The translations under genes and the position numbers were made by a program. Positions 12,957 through 23,561 of a stretch of DNA of 64,000 bases are shown piece after piece. How positions within the stretch are numbered: position 1 is the stretch's first letter; each line of letters opens with the position of its first letter. The notes under the pieces are model-generated. The model did no database searches and was not told where the DNA came from. It saw only the letters and a list, made by a program, of their open reading frames with translations. The DNA comes from Zanthoxylum bungeanum. Its lineage: Eukaryota; Streptophyta; Magnoliopsida; Sapindales; Rutaceae. The stretch spans positions 45,165 to 109,164 of the forward strand of contig SKCR01021103.1 in the NCBI GenBank assembly GCA_019454045.1, in the 5' to 3' direction.

Positions 12957-13762
12957 TTACTCGCGGCAGTCACGCTTCCAGTGACCCCGCTTGCCGCACT
13001 GTAGGCAAACATCCTGAGATTTGTCATTTGGCTTCCCAGAAGCCTTTGATGATTTGGCCTTGCCCTTTTTGTTATGCTTCTTCTTTTTCACACCTCCAGT
13101 TGCCTTGGGCCCAGCCCTAGGTGCATGAGATGTCGATGCAAAGTGCGCCTCGCGCTTGTTGCCCTTATGAAGCTCCTTCTCAGCCTCCTTGAGAGTTGAC
13201 AGTAACTCTCCAAGAGTATCACTGTTGTTCATCAAATTATAATTTATGATAAACTGTCTCCAGGAATCGGGGAGAGATTGCAGGATCATATCCACAGTAA
13301 TCTCAGCCTCAAAGACTATCCTCATGTTGGCCAGCTCATCAATGTCAGCAATCATCTGTGCCACGTGGGACTCAACAGACATATCTTCTGTCATGCGTGA
13401 GCGAAGAGCTTCTTCACTAACTCGTACCTCTGCATCCTCTTGTTAGAGCGATGCAGATCTTGCAACCTCGCTAACATATTATAAGGATCCAAGTCCCTAT
13501 TTTATATACGGAAATGCTGAGTCATCGAAGCAAGCATAATGGACTGAGTTGTGTCACAATCATCGCTGTGAGTCTCCCAAAGCTCCAGCTCAAGTGTCTC
13601 ATTCGGTCCGGGCTTGGGCCCAAGAGGTCTCTGTAAAGTATACAACAGCCTCTCTAAACCTAGGACAATCCCAAGGTTCATTTCCCAATCTGCAAAGTTC
13701 GTGCCCTTAAAGACGTTTTCTCCCATGATAATGTCGCGGACATTTCCCTTTCCTGTCATCAT
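12957..13762 (-). pseudogene. Element B gag with CCHC zinc knuckle
   Basis: Two open pieces, 13762-13502 and 13394-12957. The N-terminal piece starts MMTGKGNVRDII, has FADWEMNL, and ends at an in-frame stop after MLASMTQHFRI. The C-terminal piece has the Gag helical region and ends with VCLQCGKRGHWKRDCRE, a canonical CX2CX4HX4C knuckle that binds genomic RNA. A TAA follows the knuckle directly, in the same frame as the protease, so Gag and Pol are separated only by stops in this copy. Confidence 0.9.
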
Positions 13763-13976
13763 GACTACGATAGTCCAATTATCTAGTCAACGATAATGGA
13801 TACAGTCTAACTGTTACATAGAAAATAACAATATATTAGTTCAACTAATAAAGTAATTTTGACGAAATTATTTGAAAGCGCGTAAAGCTAAGTATCTGAA
13901 TGAAATTACAAATTCAATACTAGCCTCCCACTATTTTTCGGCGAGCCTCTAACCCTCTGTCGAGTACTCGGGAAAC

Positions 13977-14199
13977 ACAATCCTTATTCCATCTAAAGTT
14001 CTAAGAATTGTTGTAACCGAATAAATACTGCGTATTTGATTCTATATATAAATATATTTTCTTCCCAGTAATTTTGAGTCTCAATAAGAACGCTAGTTCT
14101 TACTATTCATATGCTAAGATATGACTATATCACATCGATGACAAGATTTAATTACTACAAAATCAATTTCAATAGACTTATTCGAGGATCCCATTAGTG
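13977..14199. other. Unassigned AT-rich spacer after the element B breakpoint
   Basis: Homology to element A ends near 13976. From here to the tRNA-like sequence no gene, LTR end or target duplication is visible. Confidence 0.6.
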
Positions 14200-14278
14200 T
14201 GCATTCAGTGGGAATTGAACCTACGAATTGGCCAATTATAACTTATGAGTGGGGCGCTTTAACCATTCAACCATGAAC
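14200..14278 (-). pseudogene. trnI-CAU: Plastid-type trnI-CAU-like sequence with a 7-nt insertion
   Basis: The minus strand closely matches the plastid tRNA-Ile(CAU) as I know it: D-arm TGGTTGAATGG, variable/T-arm GTAGGTTCAATTCCCAC and anticodon CAT in the loop CTCATAA. There is a 7-nt insertion just 3' of the anticodon; because of the repeated ATAA it can be placed after base 38 or between 37 and 38. The acceptor stem pairs only partly (GTTCA against TGAAT, with one G-U). It also fits box A and box B consensus, but no T-run follows within about 40 nt. It is best read as a plastid-DNA insertion in the nucleus that has decayed. 14279-14980 holds no recognisable gene and no further plastid sequence that I can identify. 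Confidence 0.72.
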
Positions 14279-14980
14279 TTATATGATTTTTCTTCTTTCA
14301 AATTCCTTGTTTCCACTTTTATTTTGCTCAAAGCACAAACTTAAATAAACGATGATCCAAGAGTTCTTACTTATGGAAAGTTTGAAAATTTTATTGATTC
14401 ATCATGTTTCTAGTATGAATCTGAGATTTCAATTGGTTTGGTAATATAATTTGATGGAATTATCATCAATAGAGTATCTCCAAAATTCCAAAAAAAAAAC
14501 GTTTATGTCTTGATTGGTAATTAAATATTCATGTTTTTCAAAAAAAAAAAATTTATTTCATTCTTAAAAAATATAGATGTTCCATAATATTGAAGAACAA
14601 AGTTCAAATTTTAGAAGCTTACACGCACTTCAACAAATCCTCGAAACCTATATCTCATATCCTCAAAAGTTTCCCAACACAGATTAAGATAAATTGGTTT
14701 TTTACATCGGGGGCATGGCCCTAAGAAAATACAAATAATGAAATTTGAATCTTGAACATAAGAATAAGTAAATTATTCAAGCCCCAAATTTTTACTATTG
14801 AGGCAATCCCTTAGAATTTTTTAGAGTAAAAAATATATTTGGACTTCCCTACTCTTTTATTTATTTTTATTTTTTAAATATTATTAATAGTAAATTTTTT
14901 AAGACGAGGGTAAAAAAGGTAAAAATTAGGCCAAAGTTTCTATTAGTTAAAAAAAATTAGTTAATAATGTTTAAAACTTA

Positions 14981-15297
14981 GAACTAGCCAATTGGTAACT
15001 CATGTCTCTCACTAAGTGAGAGATATGAGTTCGAGTCCCCACAAAAACAGTGGGGATTCCTCCATAGGTTGGGGAGAGTATGGAGTGAGAGATATGAGTT
15101 CGAGTCCCCACAAAAACAGTGGGGATTCCTCCATAGGTTGGGGAGAGTATGGAGAAAGATTCTCTTGTATGAGAGTTGATTTCTAAACTGTCTTGGTTAT
15201 GAGTTGATTTCTAAGCTGTTTCTTGGTTGATTTTCTCCTATATTTTTGTTAATATTGTAATATGTGTAGATTGTAATAATTCAAAAAAAAAAGAAAG
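14981..15297 (+). mobile_element. tRNA-derived SINE with 8-bp target duplication
   Basis: Box A TAGCCAATTGG (14985-14995) and box B AGTTCGAGTCC (15028-15038) are 32 bp apart, as in a pol III tRNA promoter. The 3' end is an A-rich tail (about 15283-15297). The element is flanked by AAAACTTA at 14973-14980 and 15298-15305. Body length is 317 bp, of which 69 bp is an internal duplication, so the ancestral length would be near 248 bp, typical of plant SINEs. It has no coding capacity; SINEs are mobilised by LINE reverse transcriptase. Confidence 0.82.
15016..15153 (+). repeat. 69-bp tandem duplication inside the SINE
   Basis: 15016-15084 and 15085-15153 appear identical by eye. The unit begins GTGAGAGATATGAG and contains box B, so this SINE carries two B boxes (15028 and 15097). 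Confidence 0.93.
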
Positions 15298-15305
15298 AAA
15301 ACTTA

Positions 15306-16117
15306 CATCTAATGATGAAACAAATTTAGAAGTGGGATTTTGTTTTATGATAAGTGATAGAGAAATATATTTTTTTAATAAATTTCAAAACAAAAAATAT
15401 TCACGTCACGATACGAGTCGTCAGAGTTGAATGGGAAAGATATATCAAAGAGGATCAAATTTGAACATCAGATAGATCCCAAATATCACCAAGAAATTTC
15501 TCTATGCAGTGACGATTGCGTAGAGAGAAATTTTGACAAGATCCAATCAACGGCGAGTCTCATGTTGCGGGTTAGCCTTTTCCTTATCTGATCAGAGAGA
15601 GTTTAAAAAAATAATAACCAGATCCATCCAACCCAATGAGCACCAATACTTTTTTTAAAAATATATTTTAGCTGATATTTTGCCCCATGCCATGACACAT
15701 TTGTAAATATTACGACAATCTCATTTATAGATATTACAATCTAATGTCTACTGAAAATTTAAATATATATATATATATATATTTCTAGTTCATCTCCAAA
15801 AATCTACCCCAATAAAATTCGAAAATCTAGTCCCACAAAATCCATGGAAAATTATCTCTAATCCTAATATCAAAGAGATAAATGAATCAAAATATAACAG
15901 GGGGTTCGAAATCAGGTTGGGCTACTGGCCCATTGGCGCCTGCCAATCATTAACTTAAAGCAAGGATATTTTAATATAGTGCCAAAATATTGCATTTGGG
16001 GAGGATGAAATTATTATGAATGAAACAACAATCAGGCCAGGTTTTTTTGTCCTCATCACAAGGAGAGGATATATATAATTTAAAGCAATGTAATAAATAG
16101 ATTATGTAATACAGGAT
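15306..16117. other. Intergenic region with no gene seen
   Basis: AT-rich sequence between the SINE and the PUR5 stop codon. It contains an AT dinucleotide run at about 15765-15782. Part of it, downstream of 16118 on the minus strand, must hold the PUR5 3' UTR; no clear poly-A signal was singled out. Confidence 0.5.
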
Positions 16118-17293
16118 TTAGCTATAGCTCACTCCTTCGCCGTCTACAACCTCACCGATGCAATATGCTGTGCAAGCTCCATGTCCTCCCTCAAGTATTT
16201 TAAGGGAGGCCTCTTTGCTCACAACTAGAACCATCCCAATACCCATGTTAAAAGTCCGCCTCATCTCACTATCTTCTATTCTTCCGGCCTAAATAAACAG
16301 TTGATGACAAAAATTAAGTGAAACGAGACCATTACATACTCCAACAAGTAACAAGACATTTATGAAAAAACAAGCCTATATGATCACATGGTTATCCAAA
16401 ATGATGATCAATCTTTGAAAAAACCAGTTAACGTAGTTAAAAGTTGCTTTTCACCTGTTGGATCCATTTGAATACAGCTGGAACTTTCCACGAGTCCTCA
16501 TAGATGACAGAACCAAGACCTTTTGGGAACACTCGTGGTATATTGTCCGTGAAACCACCACCAGTGATGTGCGCTATACCTTTTACACCTCCCTTGCTAA
16601 TTATGTCCAGCACCTTTTTGACCAAAAGAACATTGGTTTAGCCTTATAGTTAGAATGGGAATATGTAGCAAAGTTATGTTAAACAGAAGTTGATGGAAAG
16701 ACCTGCTTAACATATATAACAGTTGGGGCCATCAAAGCTTCACCTAATGAAATGTTTTCACCAGGAAGTTGGTCCTTTAGAGAAAGGCCGCTTTGGGACA
16801 AAACCCTGTAACAAGACAAGTTCAAACTTAAGGATTTTGGTATCAATCTTCGTTTGAAAGAAAGCTTCCGCAACGGATATAGTTTTAGTAAATCAAGCCT
16901 TTGATGTAAATTTTAAATAAGAAATCAATTATGACCTTCTTACAAGAGAGAAACCATTGGAATGGACTCCACTAGATGGCAGGCCAATGAGTACATCTCC
17001 AGCCACATGCTTTTCCCGTCAATAACCGATTCCTTTTTAACAATCCACCCCAACAGAAAAACCACTGAGATCATACTCACCAGCTGCATAAAATCTGGCA
17101 TCTCTGCAGTCTGAAAGACGCATCATATCCACCGAGATTAACTAAATTAGTTAAAAGACAATAGTAGATTGATTCCATCTTCAAGAGAGAGCAGCAAATA
17201 AACAACTGATCACAATGATTTTAAATGTTAAAAGTTCTAAAAAATATATAATCCGTGTGAGTGGGATTGACTGCACGACCTTTGGTCTTCTAC

Positions 17294-17669
17294 CTAGCCC
17301 GGCCACGGTTCCCGTTCGGAGAACGAACTGCAAAGAACAATAGACCAGAGGAATCGTATGGTTCCGTTTTCTTCCGGTTCCGTACGATTTAGTTGGGGTT
17401 CTCATCCTAACCGAATCGTTGGAACCAGAAGGTTCTAACCGGAACCATTCGGTTCCACTATTAAAATTCAAATAAATTTAAGTTTTTATTTTATTTTTAA
17501 TTAATAAAATTCAAATTAAAAAAAAAAATATTATATTTATTTGATAATAATATCCAATTATAAATTTCTTTAAAATTTAATTTCCATTTTTTAAAATTAT
17601 ATTGTTAAAGAAAATATTTGAATTGAAACCGGCCGATTCGGTTCCGAACCGAACCGGTGGCCAGGTCTA
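17294..17669. mobile_element. Short non-autonomous hAT-like element (MITE) in PUR5 intron 4
   Basis: Terminal inverted repeats TAGCCCGGCCA (left) and TAGACCTGGCCA (reverse complement of the right end) flank a 376-bp non-coding body rich in GGTTCCG/CGGAACC blocks. Flanking direct repeats CTTCTAC are at 17287-17293 and 17670-17676 (7 bp; the eighth base differs, C against A). Size and TSD length fit a hAT MITE. It lies wholly inside the intron between exons 4 and 5. Confidence 0.65.
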
Positions 17670-18416
17670 CTTCTACAAAAGGATTTTATCAACAAAAATC
17701 AAATTCTAAAATTTGATACTCTCTATCTTCAAATCCAATACAAACATGACATTGACATTCCCATCCAACACTCCTAATTAACACTAATTACAACTACAAC
17801 TAATAAAATTTTCTTTGTTCCTTCAAATGGAAAAAATGCTAACGGAAAACTAGAGAATGGATACAGAAAAATACACACCTCTCCTCCTAGAAGAGCACAG
17901 TCAGATTGTTGGCAACCGTCAACGATACCTTTTATAACCTGAAGAAGAAACACACAGAATCAAAACCAGTTTTGCCGCAGTGGGAAAAATGAAACAGTCC
18001 ATACAAAACAACAATTATGAAGTCCATACAAGCCAACAATTATGATTATCACTTGTACCTTTTCAGCAAGATCAACATCTAGGTGGCTTGTAGCAAAGTA
18101 ATCTAGGAAAAATAATGGCTTCGCCCCAGAAGTAACAATATCATTGACACTCATTGCAACCTGAATAAGAATTACATTAGAAGCTAATTACTAATACAAA
18201 AAATTCATAGATAAAAGTTTATTTCGTTTAAACAATTTTACCAAATCAACCCAATGGTTTCATGGATTCCAGTTTCAAATGCCAGCTAAGTTTAGTTCCC
18301 ACACCGTCAGTACCAGCAACAAGGTAAGAATCACCTGCTCATAAGGAATTAATTAACAAACTAATACAGCAAACAACAGACTCAAAAGAGCTCTCTCAAA
18401 TCACAAGAAACTATTA

Positions 18417-19157
18417 GGGTATGTTTGTTTCACAGTAAAAGTTTTTGCAGAAAACATTTTCCTCATTTTACGGCGTTTGGACTTTGGAACACCTAAGGAA
18501 AATTTGGTCAACGTAAACTATTTTTCGATCAATGGAGCAGTTTAGCCAATTTTTTTTCCGAAAAATGACTTATGAAATTAAATCCATAAGTCATTTTATG
18601 GAAAACAATTTTTTTCCTTTTCCCCAAAGCTTCCATAGCTCACTTCAAAGTTCCAAACACTAGATTATAAAAGCAAGGATGGCAAAATTCAGACCCGAAT
18701 ACATACGTCTTAGTGGATCTGGATTCGTATCCGGATCCAAGAAAAAGAACTGGGTATAGTAGGATGGGTCCGGAAACCCATATTTTTATATATTTTTCAT
18801 TTATATTCTTATTTTTAAAAACTTTTTGATTACATTATTTTGTATATTTATATCTTGTACTTTTAAATGTATTCTTTGTATTTTTGCAGACTCGTAGATG
18901 ATGATATCTATACATATAGATCTTATATATATATCATATAGTGAAGTATCACAATATCCAGCATTTCAATACCTATACCTTTCACCATATCGGGCATTTC
19001 AATACCTATACCCTTTTATACATCTTTCGAGGTAACAAACATCTGAAAAAATTTATCGAAAAATATTTTCAAAGATAGCCAAACACTGTAAAAAAAACAT
19101 ATTCATTTTCGTAAAATGATTACTGAAATCGTTTTACGGCCAAACAAACACTCAATG
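18417..19157. mobile_element. MITE-like insertion in PUR5 intron 1, probably composite
   Basis: Left end GGGTATGTTTGTTT and right end AAACAAACACTC form imperfect inverted termini, flanked by TTA at 18414-18416 and 19158-19160, as in PIF/Harbinger-type MITEs. Internal halves are complementary in style (GAAAATG/CATTTTC blocks). A different sequence (about 18670-19030, with GGATCCGGA-type and AATACCTATACC repeats) appears inserted in the middle. The assignment is tentative, since short TTA duplications are weak evidence. Confidence 0.4.
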
Positions 19158-19525
19158 TTAATTTTTCTATCAAAATACAAGCAAACCCTTTCAAATGAAA
19201 AAGACAATTAGATTACCGAGAGGGAAAAGGCCACCAAAGCCTCCAATCCAGGAGCCATCTTAGCAATTCTTTTAACAAGCTCAGACCCAGCATCTATATC
19301 CACCCCAGCATCCTTGTAAGTTAGTCCCCCACCGGAGCTACTGCTGCTCCCAGACATTGAAAGTACACGGCTATTGTTTCTAACTCTTCCGGTGGCCACT
19401 GACAGACTAGCAATTCTTCTTGGGTTATTGGGTAAGATATTTTGGGCCGGTGGGTAACTGATTGATGCTGCCAAAGAACGGGAGAGTTCAGTGTTTGCTG
19501 CGAAAGTACTTGTCATCGCAACCAT

Positions 19526-20048
19526 GGAAAATGAAATTTTAGATTTGATTGTGAGATATGGACATAAGTTGTGAGTAAATCCGGGGTTTAGGGTTTTAGT
19601 GAGTTGCTTCTTTTTTCTTACCAAATTGACAATGTCAAAACTCAAAGTCCAGTCCTTTAAAAGTTGTTAATTTTACTTCGGCCCCCATTTTTTACTTGAA
19701 TATACACAATCTACCCCAATAATTGGAATATTATCATTTTATGCCCAAATTCAAGCATCGTTTCCCCAGTGAATAATGACAGGCCTGTTTAACCAACCAT
19801 TTTTTGTAATCAACGCGATTCCGAACCCTAGTAGACTCATCTCTCTCACTCTAACGCCTCGTCGCCGACACGCAAACACTCCCTCTTCCTCCGTCAGCTT
19901 CACCACCGGCTCGGCCGTTGTCACCGCCGCACTAGCCTTCTGAAAGGTATAACATTTTGTTTTCGTGCTTTTATGCTATTTCCTTGCTTTTTTATTTTTT
20001 TTTTCATGTTGCTGTTTGTAATTTATCCTTATAGGGTTTCACGCAAAT

Positions 20049-20084
<36 letters not shown>

Positions 20085-20305
20085 TGGTTCGTGAACTTAT
20101 TTATTAAAGGCCGTATATTTGTAAGATATAGCAATTCTCCCTGCAAATCCATGTGCATCAATTTTTTTTCCACTTGCTAAAAATAGAAATTAAATGGAAG
20201 AATATATTTGAATGAAAAATTAAACTGATATTATGTTATGATTTTAAAATCTGTAGGTCCATAGATTGATCATATTGCAACTGAAGAAGCAGTTGGTGTT
20301 TGGTA
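19526..20305. promoter_or_regulatory. Shared intergenic/5' region between divergent PUR5 and frataxin
   Basis: The two start codons are 780 bp apart on opposite strands. About 19830-19946 is a C/T-rich, CpG-containing leader exon for frataxin (ATCTCTCTCACTC, then CGCCTCGTCGCC) ending at donor AAAG|GTATAAC. A 5' UTR intron runs 19947-20256 (acceptor CTGTAG) and contains 33 T at 20051-20083. That leaves under 300 bp (about 19550-19830) for both promoters. No TATA box was confidently identified. Confidence 0.55.
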
Positions 20306-21531
20306 ATGGATAAGGCTTCCAAGTTGCTGCTGTTAAGAAGGCTATCCGGAGCTGTAAAACCTTCTTCTCAAATTCATAGATCATGGTCTCGTCTTCTAGA
20401 ACCTTCTAGTATCATTGATTTTCCTGACAACAGTCTCCCTTATCCTTCCAGTAGCTTAATAACTGCTTCAAGAAACTTCTGCTCTGGCCCTTCCAATCTG
20501 GGTAACGGATCTCAAGCCCCTGAAGCCATTGAGTACCAGTAAGGAGCCACTAGTGCTTGTTATTTGGACCCCCCAAAAAAAAAGATGAATAGTTCTTTCA
20601 GTTAGTTAAATATTCTTATGTATAGTAATAGTGACAGTAAAAATGAATATTGAGCTCATGTTGATGAATGTGGATACAGTTCTCTTCTTCTGGAAGATGA
20701 ATTTCACAGGCTAGCTAACTCCACAACCCTGGGCATGCAAAGAGAAATTTGAGGTAATTCTTGTCATATGCTTTTTGTGATTTTAAGAAAGTGCATTCTT
20801 GATTCATTCACACATCTTGTTACATCCAAAGTAATAATGCTTATATAGATTAATACCCAAACATTTTCTGCCATGTTCACCAGGGAATCATCTGCCCACC
20901 ATTATTGGACTCACCAGCGAGCACTTTGACACTATCTAAACAGTGAATATACAACTTCTACTTCCAAGAACTCCAGAAGCAAAGCCAATAATGCTTACAG
21001 AAATGCTGAAGTCCCTTAAGCCTCCATTTTTTTTGGTTTATCTTTCACATTCCCCATGCTGGTCTCTCCTGAATTCACTATTGAGCCTTACCATTATGCT
21101 GTTAAGGCACCGCCTAAGCGCATTGTTTAAAAAAACTCTTGAGGCGGCCGCCTCGAGGCGCCGCCTCGGCGCATCGAGGCGGTCGCCTTATGCGTTTTTT
21201 TCCGAAACGGCCGCCTTCTGCTGGTGAGGCGGTTTTTTTTTTTTAATTTTAAATTTCTAAAATGAAACAATGACGTTTTGGGCTTCCAAAATGTCGTCGT
21301 TTCAGTTGACAAAATTAAAAAAAAATAAAAACCGAAATCAAGATTAGGGTTTCAATCGGCAATCTCTCAGCTTCGTCTCTGCTGCAATCTCTCTCTCTCG
21401 GCTTCGTCTCTGCTGCAATCTCTCGGCGTCGTCTCTGCTGCAAGCTTTCTCTTTAGATGTCGTCTCTGCCTGAATCTTTCTCTTTCGACGTCGGCGTTTT
21501 CAAATCGGTAATGTGAAAAGTTGAAACTTTG

Positions 21532-21640
21532 GTCTCCTGTTATGCATTTACAAATTCGTCTCCTATTATGTATTTACAAACTTTGGTCTCCTGTTATGCA
21601 TTTACAAATTCGTCTCCTGTTATGCATTTACAAACTTTAG
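21532..21640 (+). repeat. Short tandem repeat in the hAT element
   Basis: About four alternating copies of a 28-30 bp unit containing TCTCCTGTTATGCATTTACAAA, differing in the A/TTCG or CTTTGG link. Confidence 0.75.
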
Positions 21641-21771
21641 TTGCGATGGTGATGTTTTGATAATATGCTTAACATAGCCTATTATATAATCTTGTAAGTT
21701 AATCTTGTACAAATAATGCAATTTATATAATCAAACTAAAAAATAATACGACTTTATGTTATTTATTAGGG

Positions 21772-21912
21772 AAAGGGAAAGCTCCACAATTAGTGGATGA
21801 AGACAATACAAGTGAAGGAGGTTCTTTGGATGATGACCCATCTGATGATGACAGAGATTTTGACTCAAGCTTCATGCCGCTAGATACTAATGATAGCTTA
21901 TTTAGAGATTAG
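21772..21912 (+). pseudogene. Acidic C-terminal tail of a transposase (probably hAT)
   Basis: An open stretch of 46 codons ending at TAG 21910-21912 follows an intron-like acceptor (TTTATTAG). It reads very acidic (SLDDDPSDDDRDFDSSF, then MPLDTNDSLFRD). It sits before the right terminus, where the end of the transposase gene would be in a full-length element. No hAT dimerisation motif is present. The family is assigned from the termini and target-site length, not from this fragment. Confidence 0.5.
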
Positions 21913-23561
21913 TTATCAATAATTTTTTGAACATACTATGAATTTTGAAGAAGTTAATGTATTTTGGATTTGTTATCAATAGTTTTTTGAACATACTATG
22001 AATTATGAAGAAATGAATGTATTTTGGATTATTTTTCCTATTTATGATCGAGGCGCCCGCCTCACCGCCTCGAGAAGGTTCGCCTCACGCCTCAATGGCC
22101 GGCCGCCTCAAAGCGCCGCACCGTATTTTTAAACATTGCCTAAGCGGCACTTGGGCAGCTGGCTTTTTCAACAGCCGCTTTTGGCACTTGGGCAGCGCCT
22201 TAGATATTATAAATTATGATTCCTTATATATTAGATAAAATTCTGCATGTTTGACTAGTCAACCCGCCTTTTGACTGGTCAAAGGCGGCGCTAGGGTCGG
22301 TTGAACTACCAAAACAACTTGCCCCGCATACCGCCTTTGACAGCATGGCCCCAACAACTCTCTCTCATGATTACCCTCTCTTTATACACATTCTCAAAAT
22401 TTACCCAATCTTGAATGTCTTTCATACACATTCCCAACATTTTTCCACCTATCAACGACTCTCAAATCTAGTTCTGGCAATCACTCTTAAATCTAGCCAA
22501 GTATCATTTTCACATGTTCCGTTTTCAAAAACCAATGCTATGTACAATTGGTTTCAATCTTTGAAAATATCCTTTCACATTTCACCTTTACACCCATTAA
22601 ATATATTAAGTACATCCCAATTTTTTTTGAAACAATGCAAATCTTTTGGACTCATAAAAGCCCGGGCCTAGTCCAGGGGAAATTGCCATCCCTATGTGGT
22701 GGTGGTGGTCGTGGTTTAGGTCTGAACACTGTTAAAATATGAGGAGGGTAAGAGTGTTACAGGAGATTCCACCACTATAAGAGATTGAAGAGATAATTAT
22801 GGGTGAGAGAACTATTAAAATGTGTATGAATATTGTATAAAAGACAAAGGTGGTTGTGAGAAGGTTGTAATGCTCATCATTTACTTTGTTAACATGATTT
22901 TATGTGTTTTCCATTTAACAGTTGCATAATAGTTATGTGCTTGTTCTAGTACTTGCAATTTAGCATGGGAATCATGACCTTTTTCTTCTTTGGTGATTGA
23001 CATTCTGCAATGTTTCCCTACATAAACCTATTTCTGTAACAAGTGATGGGAATGTTCTATATTTTTTTCTAACAATCTGTTTGTGATGCATGTAGTAACT
23101 AGTAATATAATCATTTTAATATTTTAGCTGAAAAAAAACTGTATCTATTCCCATTAAACCAAGTTATTTATGTTTTACAATTATTTATGCATGCAACCAC
23201 TGTAGTGTTAATCATTTGATTTCTTTGGTCCTCATAGCAATATGGCGATACTATCCAAATTGATGGCTTTGATGTAGAATATGGGGTGAGAGATTGATTA
23301 ATCTTTGGCTTTGATTGATTCTTTCAGTTTGTATTTTTTCTGTTCTGAAAAAAATTTGCTCTTTTGTGGCAGAATGAGGTACTAATTTCGGTCTCGATGC
23401 CTTTTCAGTAGACAACTTTGTTTTCTGCTTCCTTTTTTATGCCCTTTAAAAGGAGGCAGTATCTATTGTTGAAGTATATATATGATTCCAAAGTTTTATA
23501 CTATCTTGTTTTGTTAATCTTAAAGAAAACACTGTTTGCAGTGGTCCATCCAGGTTTGATT

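Larger units (their letters stand above)
7862..13976 (-). mobile_element. Ty1/copia LTR retrotransposon B, 5'-truncated
   Basis: A minus-strand element reading gag (13762), protease, integrase, RT, RNase H, polypurine tract, 3' LTR (9783 to 7862). It belongs to the same subfamily as element A: the proteins align along their length and the LTR lengths are 1922 versus 1926/1927 bp. Homology with A continues upstream of gag through the leader segment that includes AATAGTGGGAGG and the CGAGTACTCGGGAAA block, then stops abruptly near 13976. No 5' LTR follows, so the element lost its 5' LTR and most of its leader by deletion or breakage, and no target duplication can be assigned. Confidence 0.9.
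16118..19525 (-). pseudogene. PUR5: Phosphoribosylformylglycinamidine cyclo-ligase (AIR synthetase), 8 exons with indels
   Basis: PurM-type enzyme of de novo purine synthesis (FGAM + ATP to AIR), plastid-targeted in plants. Coding exons (minus): 19525-19217, 18334-18242, 18160-18059, 17938-17879, 17110-16936, 16805-16703, 16613-16455, 16288-16118, all with GT-AG borders. Visible motifs: a Ser/Arg-rich transit peptide, [88 protein letters not shown] and the end GEGVSYS. Spliced length would be about 390 codons, the usual plant length. Exons 3, 4, 6, 7 and 8 (595 bp) are clean. Exon 1 lacks 1 bp (near 19247), exon 2 lacks 2 (near 18287 and 18250), and exon 5 lacks 1 in a T run (near 17090), gains about 4 (near 17048) and lacks 1 (near 17007). 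As read it is a pseudogene; assembly error is the main alternative. Start chosen at MVAM; an in-frame ATG exists at 19645. Confidence 0.9.
21121..22138. mobile_element. Non-autonomous hAT transposon in frataxin intron 2
   Basis: Termini CATTGTTTAAAAA (left) and CAATGTTTAAAAA (reverse complement of right) with hAT-style CA...TG ends. Perfect 8-bp target duplication CCTAAGCG at 21113-21120 and 22139-22146. Subterminal regions on both sides are packed with GAGGCG/CGCCTC motifs (21138-21195 and 22052-22115), as transposase-binding subterminal repeats often are. The body of 1018 bp is too short for a transposase; it keeps 5'-leader-like repeats (GGCTTCGTCTCTGCTGCAATC, about 21377-21450) and a fragment of C-terminal coding sequence, so it looks like an internal deletion derivative. 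Confidence 0.86.

Noticed and set aside
14985..15038. Genuine tRNA gene from the box A/box B pair
   Set aside because: No acceptor or anticodon stem can be formed around the boxes, and the A-rich tail with flanking duplications identifies a SINE.
21377..21450. CRISPR-like or satellite array
   Set aside because: Only three short imperfect copies of a leader-type repeat inside the hAT element; no regular spacers.
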